64,000 nucleotides of DNA from Fragilariopsis cylindrus CCMP1102 (GCA_900095095.1 FMBT01000303.1:1-64000), one strand, 5' to 3'. Shown: positions 54,301 through 64,000, counted from the first letter of the stretch. Notes: generated by a model not told the origin, from the letters alone. Program-made: numbers and translations.

Positions 54301-54714
54301 GCACTTGGCCAATACCATGAGAACCTTTTCTGTCTGTGGGTCCTCGGAGCTGCGTCTACATGCCACGTGTATAGGAAGCCGCTCTCTACTGTCAACCATC
54401 CTTGACGCTTCTGGTCCTAAATGGCATAGTGCAGCAATAACGTTGGCAGGGGCTGCAGTTATAGCAATCTTTAGTGGGGTGTCTTCTTTTTTGCCATTTT
54501 TGCTACACTGCTGATCGAACAATTCGCATTCTAACTCGACGCTTGGAATCATACTTGGCGCGAGAGGGGATTCAAAGACTGGTGGTTCCGCTATCTTGGC
54601 ATTGCTGATGGTATGGCCTTCCAAATAAAAGAGAACTTGATCCCATTTTTTCGTACTATCCGAATTGCAAGCACTCTCAATCAGCTTGTGAAGAGTTCCG
54701 CTGTACCTTCCCAT
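48397..54714 (-). CDS. Giant ankyrin-repeat protein with pseudokinase domain (1975 residues)
   Basis: Four exons: 53592-54714, 49614-53441, 49139-49434 and 48397-49077. Every intron is GT-AG and every join keeps frame; the first join restores an ankyrin TPLH (GET then PLHVM). Ankyrin repeats fill about residues 75-700 (TPLKIAI, LPIHVACR, TPLHCLF, IPLHYAVM, TPLHWAC, LPLHTAL, YPIHYACQ, TPLHVAV). A disordered acidic stretch follows (about 860-900). The kinase-like domain spans about 1095-1480. It has a VCFKF strand, but the catalytic loop is HRNLSMRC instead of HRD...N, and the metal motif is NFS instead of DFG. DLWCLGLLLFTL of the F-helix is kept. It is therefore a predicted pseudokinase. The C-terminal part adds a helical region and a short coiled coil (SQEQLIKELQEKIELM). 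Role unknown; ankyrin-kinase proteins often act as scaffolds. Confidence 0.85.
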
Positions 54715-55526
54715 TATTGCGAATATTCTTTACTTTTAGCAGAGGTGCGGCTTGCAATGTTGTTCAGCAGACACAATTATCGTTATCAGTTCCAGCTAAC
54801 GAGAAAACAATGTTTTAGCAGATATCACGTCATCAAATTCGTTGCTACCAATGATGCAGGAGCGAGATGAAGTCGAGTTGTTGTGTTGACGACATGAAGA
54901 AAAGAAATGGAGTTGCCGCATTGAGGAGAGAATAGTCGGTACTGGTATTCGAGACTGAATTTAAGCTTACTTACTTTTGTTGTGTTGGTTAAGAAATGAG
55001 TCGTGCACATAAGAAACAGTCTACCGAGTGAGTCGATCAGCAGAGTCGATACTACTTCCTCCAGCGAGCGCTAACTTACTGCGCGCTCTGGCTTTGAATT
55101 ATTAGGACTACTGAACAGCATAAAAGCGTATTGAACCCTTAAAATCTTCGTAAAATCTTCGCTTATTTCTATTTTCGTATTTCGCATATTGTGGGTAGAT
55201 TCCAGGCGACAGCGCGCTGTAACTTAGCGCTCGCTGGAGGAAGTAATTAGATCACCTGCCGACGAGAGAGGTGCGCCGCTAAGAAAATGGCTAAGTTACT
55301 GTATCGATAAAAATGAAAAAAATTCACATGGAGGAGTTGCCTCACTTGTATATAATGCACTACCTTACAACTTCAATTTTGCTTGCTGCTAAGAAAAATT
55401 GGCATACGACACAACAATCTAAAAGTACTTGATGAATAGAAAAAGCAACCTACAAAGGAAGGATGTTTCTATACTCCATTCTACACTCCATTAGAAACCG
55501 CTTTCTGAGTGATGAATAGGGATACA
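54715..55526. other. Intergenic with MITE insertion
   Basis: 5' flank of the ankyrin pseudokinase gene and left flank of the gypsy element. It contains the MITE at 55053-55245 and no gene. Confidence 0.6.
55053..55245. mobile_element. Stowaway-like MITE, 193 bp, second subfamily
   Basis: Terminal inverted repeats of about 36 bp (few mismatches) start TA-CTTCCTCCAGCGAGCGCT and end AGCGCTCGCTGGAGGAAG-TA, with TA on both sides. It shares only the first eight bases, CTTCCTCC, with the element at 35716, so it is a separate family with the same kind of end. Confidence 0.85.
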
Positions 55527-55716
55527 TGCAGTGCGTACATATATTACGGGACTCTAACACTAGTGATTCATCGCTAAATGACAATCAATCGCTAATCGAA
55601 CTGCCTCCATTACGATGGAAGCAGCTCTCTAGAATAGAACCCAATACTAATGCTTATAATATACATTATCTCACAATAGAAAGCCTCTTCCCTATATACT
55701 AGTCTAGGGCATGGCA
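55527..55716 (+). repeat. 5' LTR
   Basis: 190 bp, starts TGCAGTGCGTACATA and ends GTCTAGGGCATGGCA. It contains the element's promoter by analogy with other LTR elements; no TATA box was assigned. Confidence 0.95.
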
Positions 55717-56436
55717 TGATTTTAAAATCTTACTAATAAGTTATTGACAATAAGATAGGACGTAATATTTTATCTAAAATGAAGTACTACGCACCTCTTG
55801 TTCGAAACAAGTAGGCAAAGATAACACCAAAGAGTGATATCTACCGGGTAACACCCATGGTGGAGAGAAAGAGCTCCATATACCACAACGTTAATGATAA
55901 GATATGGAGGAGACCAGCGCTCCAACGTATCCATTGAAGCAGTATCAACGTCGTCGTTGATATCATCTTCTTTGAAGAAAATCACATGATATGAAGAATC
56001 GAAATAGAATTAGCAAACTCTAATCAAATGAGTCAATCAAGATGGATAAGTGCGCGCAAGCACACATTCATAAGCACGCTAGCCAGACAGAGCATGAGCG
56101 TCTAACTGAAACACTTAAGTGAAATAAGTCGTTGAAGTTAATATTAATTACATACTTATTAAGATATGTATATAATAAAAGAAATAATTAGAGGATTAGC
56201 AACATGTGTAAGGTACCCATTACACAAGCCTACTAAGTAAATGTCAGTTTAAATGAACTGACACAAAAGCTGACAGGTGCCCAACGGGTTAAATACAGCG
56301 ATCACTGTCTCAAGCACTGAGTATTCAATATTGAAAATTCAATCGCACAAAATTATAGGAATTGTAATGAATGAAAAGATTACAACCACACAACCACAAA
56401 CACGTTCGATTTAATATTAAAAATATTGATTTGACC

Positions 56437-57772
56437 ATGGCAAAATCCAACCGTAACAACGTCTGAAGAGCCAGCCAAGGAGGCAGCCAAGGCAAAGAGG
56501 GTCCATAGAATCAGCGGGTTCAAACCGTTCCTCTATGACGCAGAAGAATGGGATACGAAATCCCCATCTCAGATCCTCAAGACAACTGAAAATGGAAATA
56601 GAATCGATAATAAGATGTACATTTTACAGGGTGATGAAACACCTGAACAGTTAATGTTATGGATCAAGAACTACAATGACAAGATCAATGTATCTCTTGC
56701 ACCAGCAGCACGATTAACCTTCCTTAGAAGAATCGTGGACAAGGAAGCACAAACCATCGTAAGCAATGTGGAAACAGCTTTTGAAAGCTATTCCGATGCT
56801 GAAGATATTGACCTTATTGAAGATCAAACTATCAGAGATGAGATCAGAGACAACTGTCCTGATGATGCTACCATTGATGTGTACTTCAATGCTGGTACTG
56901 CAGCGCAGAAGAGAAAGAAGATAACACATATCATCCGCGAATGTATGTATCATCTTAAACTCAAGATATTTGGTAATGAAACTCTCGGAAGATCGAGCTT
57001 CATTCAACTAAAGAGATCCATACGTAATATGAAGATCTCACCACAACTGGGAGTAGCAGCATGGAGCAAACGTTTCGATACGTTCCAGCTATACCTTCCT
57101 ATGTGCTTGTGGGATGCCGGCGCGAAGAAAGGACTTTATCCTACAAGGTATGATGAAGAGAACTGTCGAGAGATATTAGAGTACGCTCTATCTCCAGTAT
57201 ACCTCACAAAACTTCACGATGATGGGTGGTGCTTACAAAGCAACACATACGTCCAATCAATCACCAAACTCAAGGAGATTGAACCGGGTATTCTTAAACA
57301 ATTAAAATTTGTAAAAGAACAGTTGCAACAAGCAAAAGATATTGCTGAATTGCAGAAAGGAAAAGGAAAGTCTTCTAATACTGCTTCATCTTCTTCAAAT
57401 AAAAAGCAGAATGGTGGAGAGAAGCGCAAGCGCGAATGCGACACCTGTGGCAAGAGACATGCAGGTGAATGTTGGAAACTCCAGAATGGAGGAGGGAACA
57501 ACGGTGGTCGGAAAGGTAATAATTATAATACCTTCAACAAAGAAGCTAAGCAATACATGAAGAGCATGTTTGCAAAGCACAAAACGGGCGCAAGCTCCGA
57601 TTCAAGTGATTCCGACGATGAACACTCATGGAAGAATGGGTTGAATCAAGCAGAGCAAATGCATGTATTAGCATCGGCTGGCGTCGATCCTAATGAAAGA
57701 GATATCAATTTCGATCCATCAGATCTTAAAAGATACAAAAAGCAAGCTCGAAGGTTCTTCAAGAAGGGTTGA
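56437..57772 (+). CDS. gag: Gypsy gag (capsid and zinc knuckle), start frame broken
   Basis: The open frame encodes about 385 residues from an internal ATG at 56615 to TGA at 57770-57772. The same frame is open upstream to about 56436. The best start is ACCATGG at 56437, but it is out of frame by one base because of an AAAA run (56442-56445). Dropping one A would join it to a frame reading PTVTTSEEPAKEAAKAKR. The body is a helical capsid-like region (ETPEQLMLWIKNY...). Near 57437 there is a zinc knuckle CDTCGKRHAGEC (Cys-X2-Cys-X3-His-X3-Cys) in a basic Lys/Gly-rich setting, the nucleocapsid. The start lesion is a mutation or a homopolymer error. Confidence 0.8.
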
Positions 57773-60700
57773 AGTACAACAAAGAAGCCAGGTAGGATCC
57801 TTCACAGGCCTACACCGGTACTAGTTGGTACTGTTGGTGGTACACTATATCCAAGTCGGGCGAAGCCATTACATGGTGCAAGGCGCTTCTCTGAAGTCCT
57901 GCTCTCTATCAATGTCAATGGACATGATACCATGGCACGATGTCTCCTAGACACTGGATGTACCAAGTCAATGATACTAAAACAATTTACAGATAAGAAG
58001 CGACGAACCAAGTTGTCAAAAGAGAACACTATCAAGTATGAAACATACGGTAGTACATTCATCTCTTCAATGACAGCTAGCGTGGGCTTCAAGATGATTG
58101 AATTAAAACAACAAAAGAATCAAACCATCGAATACAAGTTCCAAGTGGATGAAACATCTAACCCAAGAAAACAACAGTATGATGTGATTATTGGGAATGA
58201 TCTCCTATGGAATATGGGTATCAATATCTTGTTCAAAGAACAGCAAGTTCAATGGAATGAAGATAAGATCCCACTAAAGACTATTGGTGAGTTGCGCAGT
58301 CGCGACACCTGTTGCATGCTCTACAGCATGCACACTGATAGCCCTCTTCTACAAGAAGCAGAAGAGAGACGAAACAAGATGTTAGAATGCAATTACTCCA
58401 AGGTCAACATAGATGCTATGGTAAATGATCTAGATATTGATTCTAATAACAAAGAAAAGCTGAAAAAGACCCTCCGAAAATTCGAAAAGGGTCTATTTGG
58501 TGGAGGTTTGGGAACTCTCAAACACTGCAAGCCAGCACACATCAAGCTCAAGCCTGGTGTGGTGCCATATAAAGGAAGGTACTTCAACCTTCCGAAGGCT
58601 TACGAATATATTGCTAAGAAGGAAGTGGAAAGAATGGTCAGCATCGGTGTACTGCAAGAACTTCCATGGCATGATGATAGCCCTTGGGCTTCACCATCCT
58701 TTGGAGTATCAAAGAAGACTGGTGATATTCGAATCGTTACAGACTTCCGGGAATTGAACAAATGGGTTGAAGTAGATCCATTTCCATTACCCAGAATCAA
58801 TGAAACACTGCAAAAGCTTGAGAAATTCAAGTCTGCAACGGCCCTTGATCTATCTCTTGGTTTCTATACGATTCCACTTGATGAAGAGAGCCAAAAGCTA
58901 TGTGCAACTATACTACCCTGGGGGAAGTATAGGTATTTAAGAATGCCTATGGGCGTCGCTTGTGCACCTTCTATGTTTCAGTCCATCATGACCGAAACAC
59001 TTAGAGGACTAGATGTACTAGTGTATATCGATGATATACTGGTGATTCAAAGAGAGAATGAGTCAACTGAAGATCATTTACAAAAGGTTGAGCAAGTTCT
59101 GCAGCGTCTACAAGATGCCGGATTCAAAGCTAATCTTAGAAAGAGCTTCTTCATGCAGAAAAGCGTCGAGTATCTAGGATACCAGCTTACTAGTGAAGGC
59201 ATCGGTCCACAGCCAAAGAAAATTGAAGCTATGGATCGAATACTACCACCAACAAGTGGAAAACAGCTCAGAAGGTTCCTAGGAATGATAAATTTCTACA
59301 GAGACCTATTCCGGGGTAGAAGTCATATTCTAGCCCCATTGAATGAATTAGCAGCAGCTTCAACAAAGAAAAAGAACAGTACCAAGCGTCCCATTCCATT
59401 TCTTATGTTGGAAAAGCATCTAGCTGCATTCAACAAAGCCAAGGAAATGATCAAAACAGATGTACTGTTATCATTTCCAGACTTTGACAAGCCCTTTCAT
59501 CTGTATACAGATGCAAGCGATATCCAACTGGGTGCCACTCTAGTACAAGATGGCAAACCACTTGGATTCTACACGAGAAAACTCAGTGATCCGCAATTGA
59601 ACTATACCGTAGGCGAAAAGGAACTCCTTGGTATAGTGGAAGGTTTAAAAGCCTTCGCTGGAGTGATCCGGGGTCAGGACTTAACAGTCCACACGGATCA
59701 CCTCAATCTCCTCTATGCAAAACTGCCTAGTCAGAGAATGATGAGATGGAGAAATCTTGTGGAAGAATACAATCCAAAAGTTGTTCACATTGCAGGCATC
59801 GATAATGATGCTGCTGATGCTCTATCAAGGTTGGACCTTAACGACAAGGCTGATGACCTAAGAGTATGGGAACAGAAACAGAAAAGACTACAGTATGAAG
59901 ACGTAAAGATGATGAATCTTTGCATGTTTATGTCAGAATCAAACTTCACGGAAGACGGATTCGACTGTGATAACAACATACTGAAGACTGCAACAACCAA
60001 CAACCAATCGTCATATCCATTAGATCTACAATCAATGCAAATAGCACAGCTGGATGATGAAAGCTTAGTAAATATGGTCGACAGCCACATTAAAAGCAGT
60101 ACAAGTTCAACAACCTACACATATAAATCTGTGGAAGGAATTGAACTGATACACAAGAATAACAGAATATTGGTACCCCAATCAAAACAACAAGTTGTAT
60201 TAGAGTGGTATCATAATATCTTAATCCATCCAGGTGAAAAGCGTATGATTGATACAATCAAATTAGTATTCACTTGGAGTGGTCTTAACAAGCAAGTGAA
60301 ACAACTCGTAAAGACCTGTCATGAATGCCAGATGTACAAGAAAGCTGGCAAGAAAAAGTACTCACTACTCCCACCCAAGGATGCAGAATCTATTCGATGG
60401 AATAGAATTAATGTAGATCTATGGGGACCAAAGTCAGTAGTGAATTCAAATGGCTTTACATATGAAATACATGTAATGACCATGGTCGATCCAGTCACTG
60501 GGTGGTTTGAACAACAACAGTTATATGGTCCTCCAACAGCATACAGATGCCAACAAATCCTTGACAGTGTGTGGTTGTCAAGATACCCACGCCCAAAAGA
60601 AATTGGATTTGATAATGGAACTGAATTTAAAGCAGAGTTTGCAGAACTCTGTGATAATATGGGTTTAAAACAAAAACCAAGTAATGCTTGGAACCCTCAA

Positions 60701-61222
60701 TCAAATGCTATACTAGAACGTATACACCAGGTATTAGGTGATGGTTTAGCAACATTTGATTTAGAAAATACACCAATCGATCTTGACAATGAAGATCCAT
60801 TTGATGAATACCTCTCTTCAGTGGCTTATGCAATTAGATCATCGTATCATCAATCGCATGGACACTCACCAGCACAGCTAGTGTTTGGAAGAGATATGTT
60901 TTCACCAGTATCAACTGAAATTGACTGGAATGAAATCAAAAATAATAAACAAACAAAAATAAACAAAAATAATATTAGAGAAAACTCAAACAGAGTACCT
61001 CACATCTATCAGAAGGGTGACCTCATCACCCTGAAGAAGCCAGGCATCCTTCGCAAGCTAGCAATACCTCGTGAAGGACCTTATAAAGTTATTAAACATA
61101 ACAACAATGGATCAATATTAATTGAAAAATCCCCAACAAACATCAAAAATGTCAATGTTAGGAGGGTTGCTCCATACTATCGCAAAGCTGAAACTCCTAC
61201 CATCATTAACAACAGTGAATGA
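57773..61222 (+). CDS. pol: Gypsy pol (protease, RT, RNase H, integrase)
   Basis: Same frame as gag, open from the codon after the gag TGA; the first ATG is at 57932, inside the protease. From that Met: aspartic protease CLLDTGCTKSM (4-14); reverse transcriptase with TDFRELNKWV (270-279), LPWGKYRYLRMPMGVACAPS, and the active site VYIDDILV (364-371); RNase H starting HLYTDASDIQLGA and including TVHTDHLNLL and ADALSRL; integrase with an His-His-Cys-Cys zinc site (HNILIHPG...CHECQ), the Asp-Asp-Glu core (NVDLWGP, GFDNGTEF, ILERIHQ), and a GPYKVI module near the C-terminus. No chromodomain is seen. All catalytic residues are present and there is no internal stop, so the enzyme part looks functional if made by readthrough. 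Confidence 0.93.
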   Translation, partial: STTKKPGRILHRPTPVLVGTVGGTLYPSRAKPLHGARRFSEVLLSINVNGHDTMARCLLDTGCTKSMILKQFTDKKRRTKLSKENTIKYETYGSTFISSMTASVGFKMIELKQQKNQTIEYKFQVDETSNPRKQQYDVIIGNDLLWNMGINILFKEQQVQWNEDKIPLKTIGELRSRDTCCMLYSMHTDSPLLQEAEERRNKMLECNYSKVNIDAMVNDLDIDSNNKEKLKKTLRKFEKGLFGGGLGTLKHCKPAHIKLKPGVVPYKGRYFNLPKAYEYIAKKEVERMVSIGVLQELPWHDDSPWASPSFGVSKKTGDIRIVTDFRELNKWVEVDPFPLPRINETLQKLEKFKSATALDLSLGFYTIPLDEESQKLCATILPWGKYRYLRMPMGVACAPSMFQSIMTETLRGLDVLVYIDDILVIQRENESTEDHLQKVEQVLQRLQDAGFKANLRKSFFMQKSVEYLGYQLTSEGIGPQPKKIEAMDRILPPTSGKQLRRFLGMINFYRDLFRGRSHILAPLNELAAASTKKKNSTKRPIPFLMLEKHLAAFNKAKEMIKTDVLLSFPDFDKPFHLYTDASDIQLGATLVQDGKPLGFYTRKLSDPQLNYTVGEKELLGIVEGLKAFAGVIRGQDLTVHTDHLNLLYAKLPSQRMMRWRNLVEEYNPKVVHIAGIDNDAADALSRLDLNDKADDLRVWEQKQKRLQYEDVKMMNLCMFMSESNFTEDGFDCDNNILKTATTNNQSSYPLDLQSMQIAQLDDESLVNMVDSHIKSSTSSTTYTYKSVEGIELIHKNNRILVPQSKQQVVLEWYHNILIHPGEKRMIDTIKLVFTWSGLNKQVKQLVKTCHECQMYKKAGKKKYSLLPPKDAESIRWNRINVDLWGPKSVVNSNGFTYEIHVMTMVDPVTGWFEQQQLYGPPTAYRCQQILDSVWLSRYPRPKEIGFDNGTEFKAEFAELCDNMGLKQKPSNAWNPQSNAILERIHQVLGDGLATFDLENTPIDLDNEDPFDEYLSSVAYAIRSSYHQSHGHSPAQLVFGRDMFSPVSTEIDWNEIKNNKQTKINKNNIRENSNRVPHIYQKGDLITLKKPGILRKLAIPREGPYKVIKHNNNGSILIEKSPTNIKNVNVRRVAPYYRKAETPTIINNSE

Positions 61223-61265
61223 CAATAGAAGACTATTTGAATACTTAATATAGATCGGAGGAGAA

Positions 61266-61455
61266 TGCAGTGCGTACATATATTACGGGACTCTAACACT
61301 AGTGATTCATCGCTAAATGACAATCAATCGCTAATCGAACTGCCTCCATTACGATGGAAGCAGCTCTCTAGAATAGAACCCAATACTAATGCTTATAATA
61401 TACATTATCTCACAATAGAAAGCCTCTTCCCTATATACTAGTCTAGGGCATGGCA
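61266..61455 (+). repeat. 3' LTR
   Basis: 190 bp, matching the 5' LTR without a difference I could find, directly after the GGAGGAGAA polypurine tract. Confidence 0.95.
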
Positions 61456-62628
61456 AAACACGACATGATGCATGCTACACCTTACCAGCTAATGAAAGCA
61501 GCAATGCAAAAAATTTACATACATGCGTTCGATCTCTTCAACACACACACACAACACACAACACAAGCTCGTTTACTATCTGCACTATTCAGCTGATTCA
61601 AATTAGCTCAAATCTTCCACATTTTCATACCTGCTATTGGTTGTCTTAACAATAATGGTACCAGTGAAACTGCATACAGTTAGTTGAAGTAAAATGCTAC
61701 ATTGTGTTCTTTGCTTGTATTGTTGCTGGAAGCAGAGCAGATGCCCCTGTGGTTCTGTTCTCTCCCCCCCCCCCCCCCAACTTCATGTGCTAGTAGTAGC
61801 AAATGTTGTAAAGGCTGATGCATGTTGTGCAGTCAAAAATTACTGGTTCTTGAGGCTGTTTCTTCAGCTGTTATCTTTTATTTATGATATATGTGAAAGT
61901 TGTCCACGTCATCCTGCCATGATTGGATATCACATCATACAATGCAAAATAAATGAATTATCAAACAAGCCACGTTGACAGATTCCCAACTACGTTCCCA
62001 GTATTTGGAACACCTGTGTGGATCTTTTTTAATAGTGTACTAATATAGATGATTAAACATAGGCGGGTCGACAGTTCTCTTACTAGTCTTTCCAAGACGG
62101 TGAGGAGCGATGCGGCAGCTTTTAACAAGTTTCACTGTAGTAATTTTCACCTAAAACGGTTGACGTACGGATAAGCTTTTCGGACGCATGAAATTGTCCG
62201 TAGTGAGGGGAGGGAGAGGCAGAACTCAGAATTATTTGCTCAATTTTTTCAAACAACAATTGGCGACGCACGACTAGTTTCGTGTGAATTTGAGTCACAA
62301 TTCAATCATGCATGGCATCACAACATTTTTTTTAGAATAATATAATAAATAATACGACACAACATCGAAACATCATCAATCATCCTCAGCTGATGTCACA
62401 AACATCAATAGTATTAAAATTAATCCTTACCTGCAGTTCCGACAGCATAAATGCAAGCAGTAAAACAATGAGACCGCTATTACATACAGTAGATATTTAG
62501 CTCGACGCGAGGAAATTACTGAACGATAATCGGCACATACTTCGTGATTTTAGGCAGGAAAAGGGAATCGAAGAAAATATAAATTAAATACTTAACGTAC
62601 TGGAGTTCCAGTCAGTCACCGTATCGCA
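61456..62628. other. Intergenic, no supported protein gene
   Basis: Right flank of the gypsy element and 5' flank of the channel gene. Contains a C15 run (61764-61778) and the candidate structured element at 62061-62120. A 94-codon plus-strand frame at 61694-61978 has no recognisable content. Confidence 0.5.
62061..62120. ncRNA. Candidate structured RNA element, copy 2
   Basis: Aligns end to end with 39918-39977. The hairpin is GTCTT-TCC-AAGAC, flanked by a fully paired outer helix CTTAC/GTGAG, with the same GGCGGGTCGA and GAGGAGC blocks. The flanks outside the 60 nt do not match, arguing against a simple recent duplication. Confidence 0.35.
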
Positions 62629-64000
62629 ATGTCTCTAATAACTATCCGCAGCTTGCATGAGGTCACGGCAAGCGCTACCATTAATAATAGGTGAGTACTA
62701 TTGGATTTGAACTCTTTGTCATTCTACGATAGTGCTGAGAACAGAACAAAACAGACATACTGCTGTTACTGTTACTTCATAATATTATATTTCATATTCG
62801 AGATAGCCGTTTCCTTTTTCTATTCGCGCGCGCAAATCTACGTAATCATCATTTACTGTAGAACTCGGCAGGCGGTTTGTTGGTACGACTAGTAGTAGTA
62901 CTGTACTACTACATAATTATTATTACTGTATTTATGATGATGTGTTACAGTAGTTATGTATCCCCAGTCATTTATTTTTCTTCGTGAGCAAGTACATTGT
63001 TATGAGTAATGTGTAACGTATTATTACGGTAGTTACTCATTAAATTTTGTGAAATTCACTCCAAGAACACAAACAACATTACTGCCTTCAGATACCCAGT
63101 GTTCTCACTTGTGTCCAAACCATCATCACGTCTTGTGCTCTCATGTGTTCTCTTCTACAAAACAGTCCGCCAGAGAAAACAAAAAAAAACGGTAATCTTA
63201 TATTGAAGATCAATAATGAACTTACGCAGCAACAAAGAGGAAATAAACCAGACCTTCAGTTAGATAGAAATGATTACACACAACCCGACGTGGGTACAAT
63301 TTTATCGCCATCGGAAGAATCATATCAATCACTACCTACCATACCATTTTCGAACACTTTCGGAAAATCAGAAACGTTAAGAAATAGAGAATTACGACTA
63401 TCGATAGTCAGCAAACAACCGCTACGAAGGAGAGCAAGATCTAGTGAAGGATGCATTCTGAGAAATAGAAACAAACGTATCCATGAAGAAATACAGTCGG
63501 AGATAGTATCTGATAGAAACTCTAAATTTGCATCCATCCCTGCCATGTACACGAACACGAACACGAATACAAACGTGAACGTGAACGACGAAATTAGACG
63601 ACGGAAGAATCAGAATCATAGAAGTCTATCCCCGGAAATAATTCGGCATGACAATAAATCCAAGTACAATAAACGCGATAAACTTCATATCATACCAGTG
63701 GAACATCCTTTTAAGATAATTTGGGATGTACTGACGGTGATTCTCTCAATTGCTCACAGCTATTTGACTCATATGGCGATTAGGGATCGTCGGTTTGAAT
63801 CTTCTCCCTTCATTTCATTCTGTCAGGCCTGGTTTTTGGTAGATATTTTCCTCAACTTTTTCACCGAACGCAAGACGAGCACCGGAGAGATAATCAGTGA
63901 TCATCGTAGAATTGTTGCTCGCTACTTGACTTCATGGTTTGCCGTAGATATTTTGTCAATATTCCCATGGGAGGTTCTATATGTAAAGCCTCTTATTGAA
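62629..64000 (+). CDS. Voltage/cyclic-nucleotide-gated cation channel, N-terminal part (truncated by window end)
   Basis: Exon 1 (62629-62690) encodes MSLITIRSLHEVTASATINN, and a GT-AG intron of 475 nt joins in phase 2 to exon 2 (63166 to beyond 64000), reading NSPPEKTKKNG. The first 180 residues are basic and low complexity, with an Asn/Thr run (NTNTNTNVNVN). The membrane part begins HPFKIIWDVLTVILSIAHSY (S1), then FCQAWFLVDIFLNFFTERK (S2). Next come DHRRIVARYLTSWFAVDILS (S2-S3 loop into S3) and FPWEVLYV. The order WD...DIxxNFxT...G...D...I...YLxxWFxxDxxSxxP is that of EAG/HCN/KAT-type channels, which usually end in a cyclic-nucleotide-binding domain. The pore and that domain lie outside the window, so ion selectivity is unknown. 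Confidence 0.88.

Larger units (their letters stand above)
55527..61455 (+). mobile_element. Ty3/gypsy LTR retrotransposon, 5929 bp
   Basis: Two 190-bp LTRs (55527-55716, 61266-61455), each TG...CA, read as identical here. The polypurine tract GGAGGAGAA touches the 3' LTR. Gag and pol lie between, in one frame separated by a TGA. The domain order protease, reverse transcriptase, RNase H, integrase is the Ty3/gypsy order. The five-base flanks are ATACA and AAACA, a near match rather than a perfect target duplication. No standard tRNA primer site was recognised after the 5' LTR. The leader of about 720 nt contains an 8-bp stem-loop (TGTCAGTT...AACTGACA, 56242-56263). Identical LTRs indicate a recent insertion. 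Confidence 0.95.

Overview
This window is nuclear DNA of a photosynthetic stramenopile, most probably a diatom. Genes on both strands are interrupted by a few short GT-AG introns (about 40 to 500 nt) that join in frame. The proteins are eukaryotic: Rpn13, a proteasome alpha subunit, GRP170, exosome Rrp43, centrin and cytochrome b5. Two proteins carry leaders of the kind used to enter a four-membrane secondary plastid: an ER signal, then an SAF-type motif or a Tat-type lumen signal. The DNA is AT-rich with many microsatellites. The species cannot be fixed from the sequence alone.

Layout. 0-5 kb: a helicase-associated-domain protein (-), small duplications, a 44-bp perfect palindrome and a broken Ty1/copia RNase H relic fused to acidic 19-residue repeats. 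5-10 kb: pyrroline-5-carboxylate reductase (+), cytochrome b5 (-) and an M17 leucyl aminopeptidase with a plastid-type leader (-). 10.4-15 kb: two decayed genes, the second a large secreted Cys-rich protein split by several frameshifts. 16.8-25 kb: a secreted SET-domain protein (-), a bestrophin-like channel (-), a TRIC-like channel (+) and Rpn13 (-). 26-28.8 kb: a centrin-like protein (-) and a disordered protein (+). 29-33 kb: two tandem O-fucosyltransferase-like genes (-), one shortened and one carrying a one-base frameshift. 33.7-39.7 kb: proteasome alpha-2 (+), a thylakoid-lumen thioredoxin-like protein (-), a Stowaway-like MITE and GRP170/HYOU1 (+). 41.6-44.4 kb: PPi-type phosphofructokinase (+) and Rrp43 (-). 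45.5-46.4 kb: an inverted partial copy of the first O-fucosyltransferase. 47-54.7 kb: a disordered protein (+) and a four-exon, 1975-residue ankyrin-repeat pseudokinase (-). 55-61.5 kb: a second MITE and a 5.9-kb Ty3/gypsy retrotransposon with apparently identical 190-bp LTRs and an in-frame TGA between gag and pol. 62.6-64 kb: the start of a voltage/cyclic-nucleotide-gated cation channel, cut by the window end.

The neighbours do not form one pathway. Themes that recur are proteostasis (Rpn13, PSMA2, GRP170, LAP), secretory-pathway modification (O-fucosyltransferases, secreted SET protein), membrane channels (bestrophin, TRIC, CNG-type) and repeated transposon activity. The least explained signals are a pair of 60-nt intergenic segments sharing a stem-loop with compensatory changes (39918-39977 and 62061-62120), the gag-TGA-pol arrangement, and the ankyrin pseudokinase. 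ORFs were taken from first ATG where possible; exon joins were chosen by GT-AG sites plus reading frame and family similarity, without transcript data.
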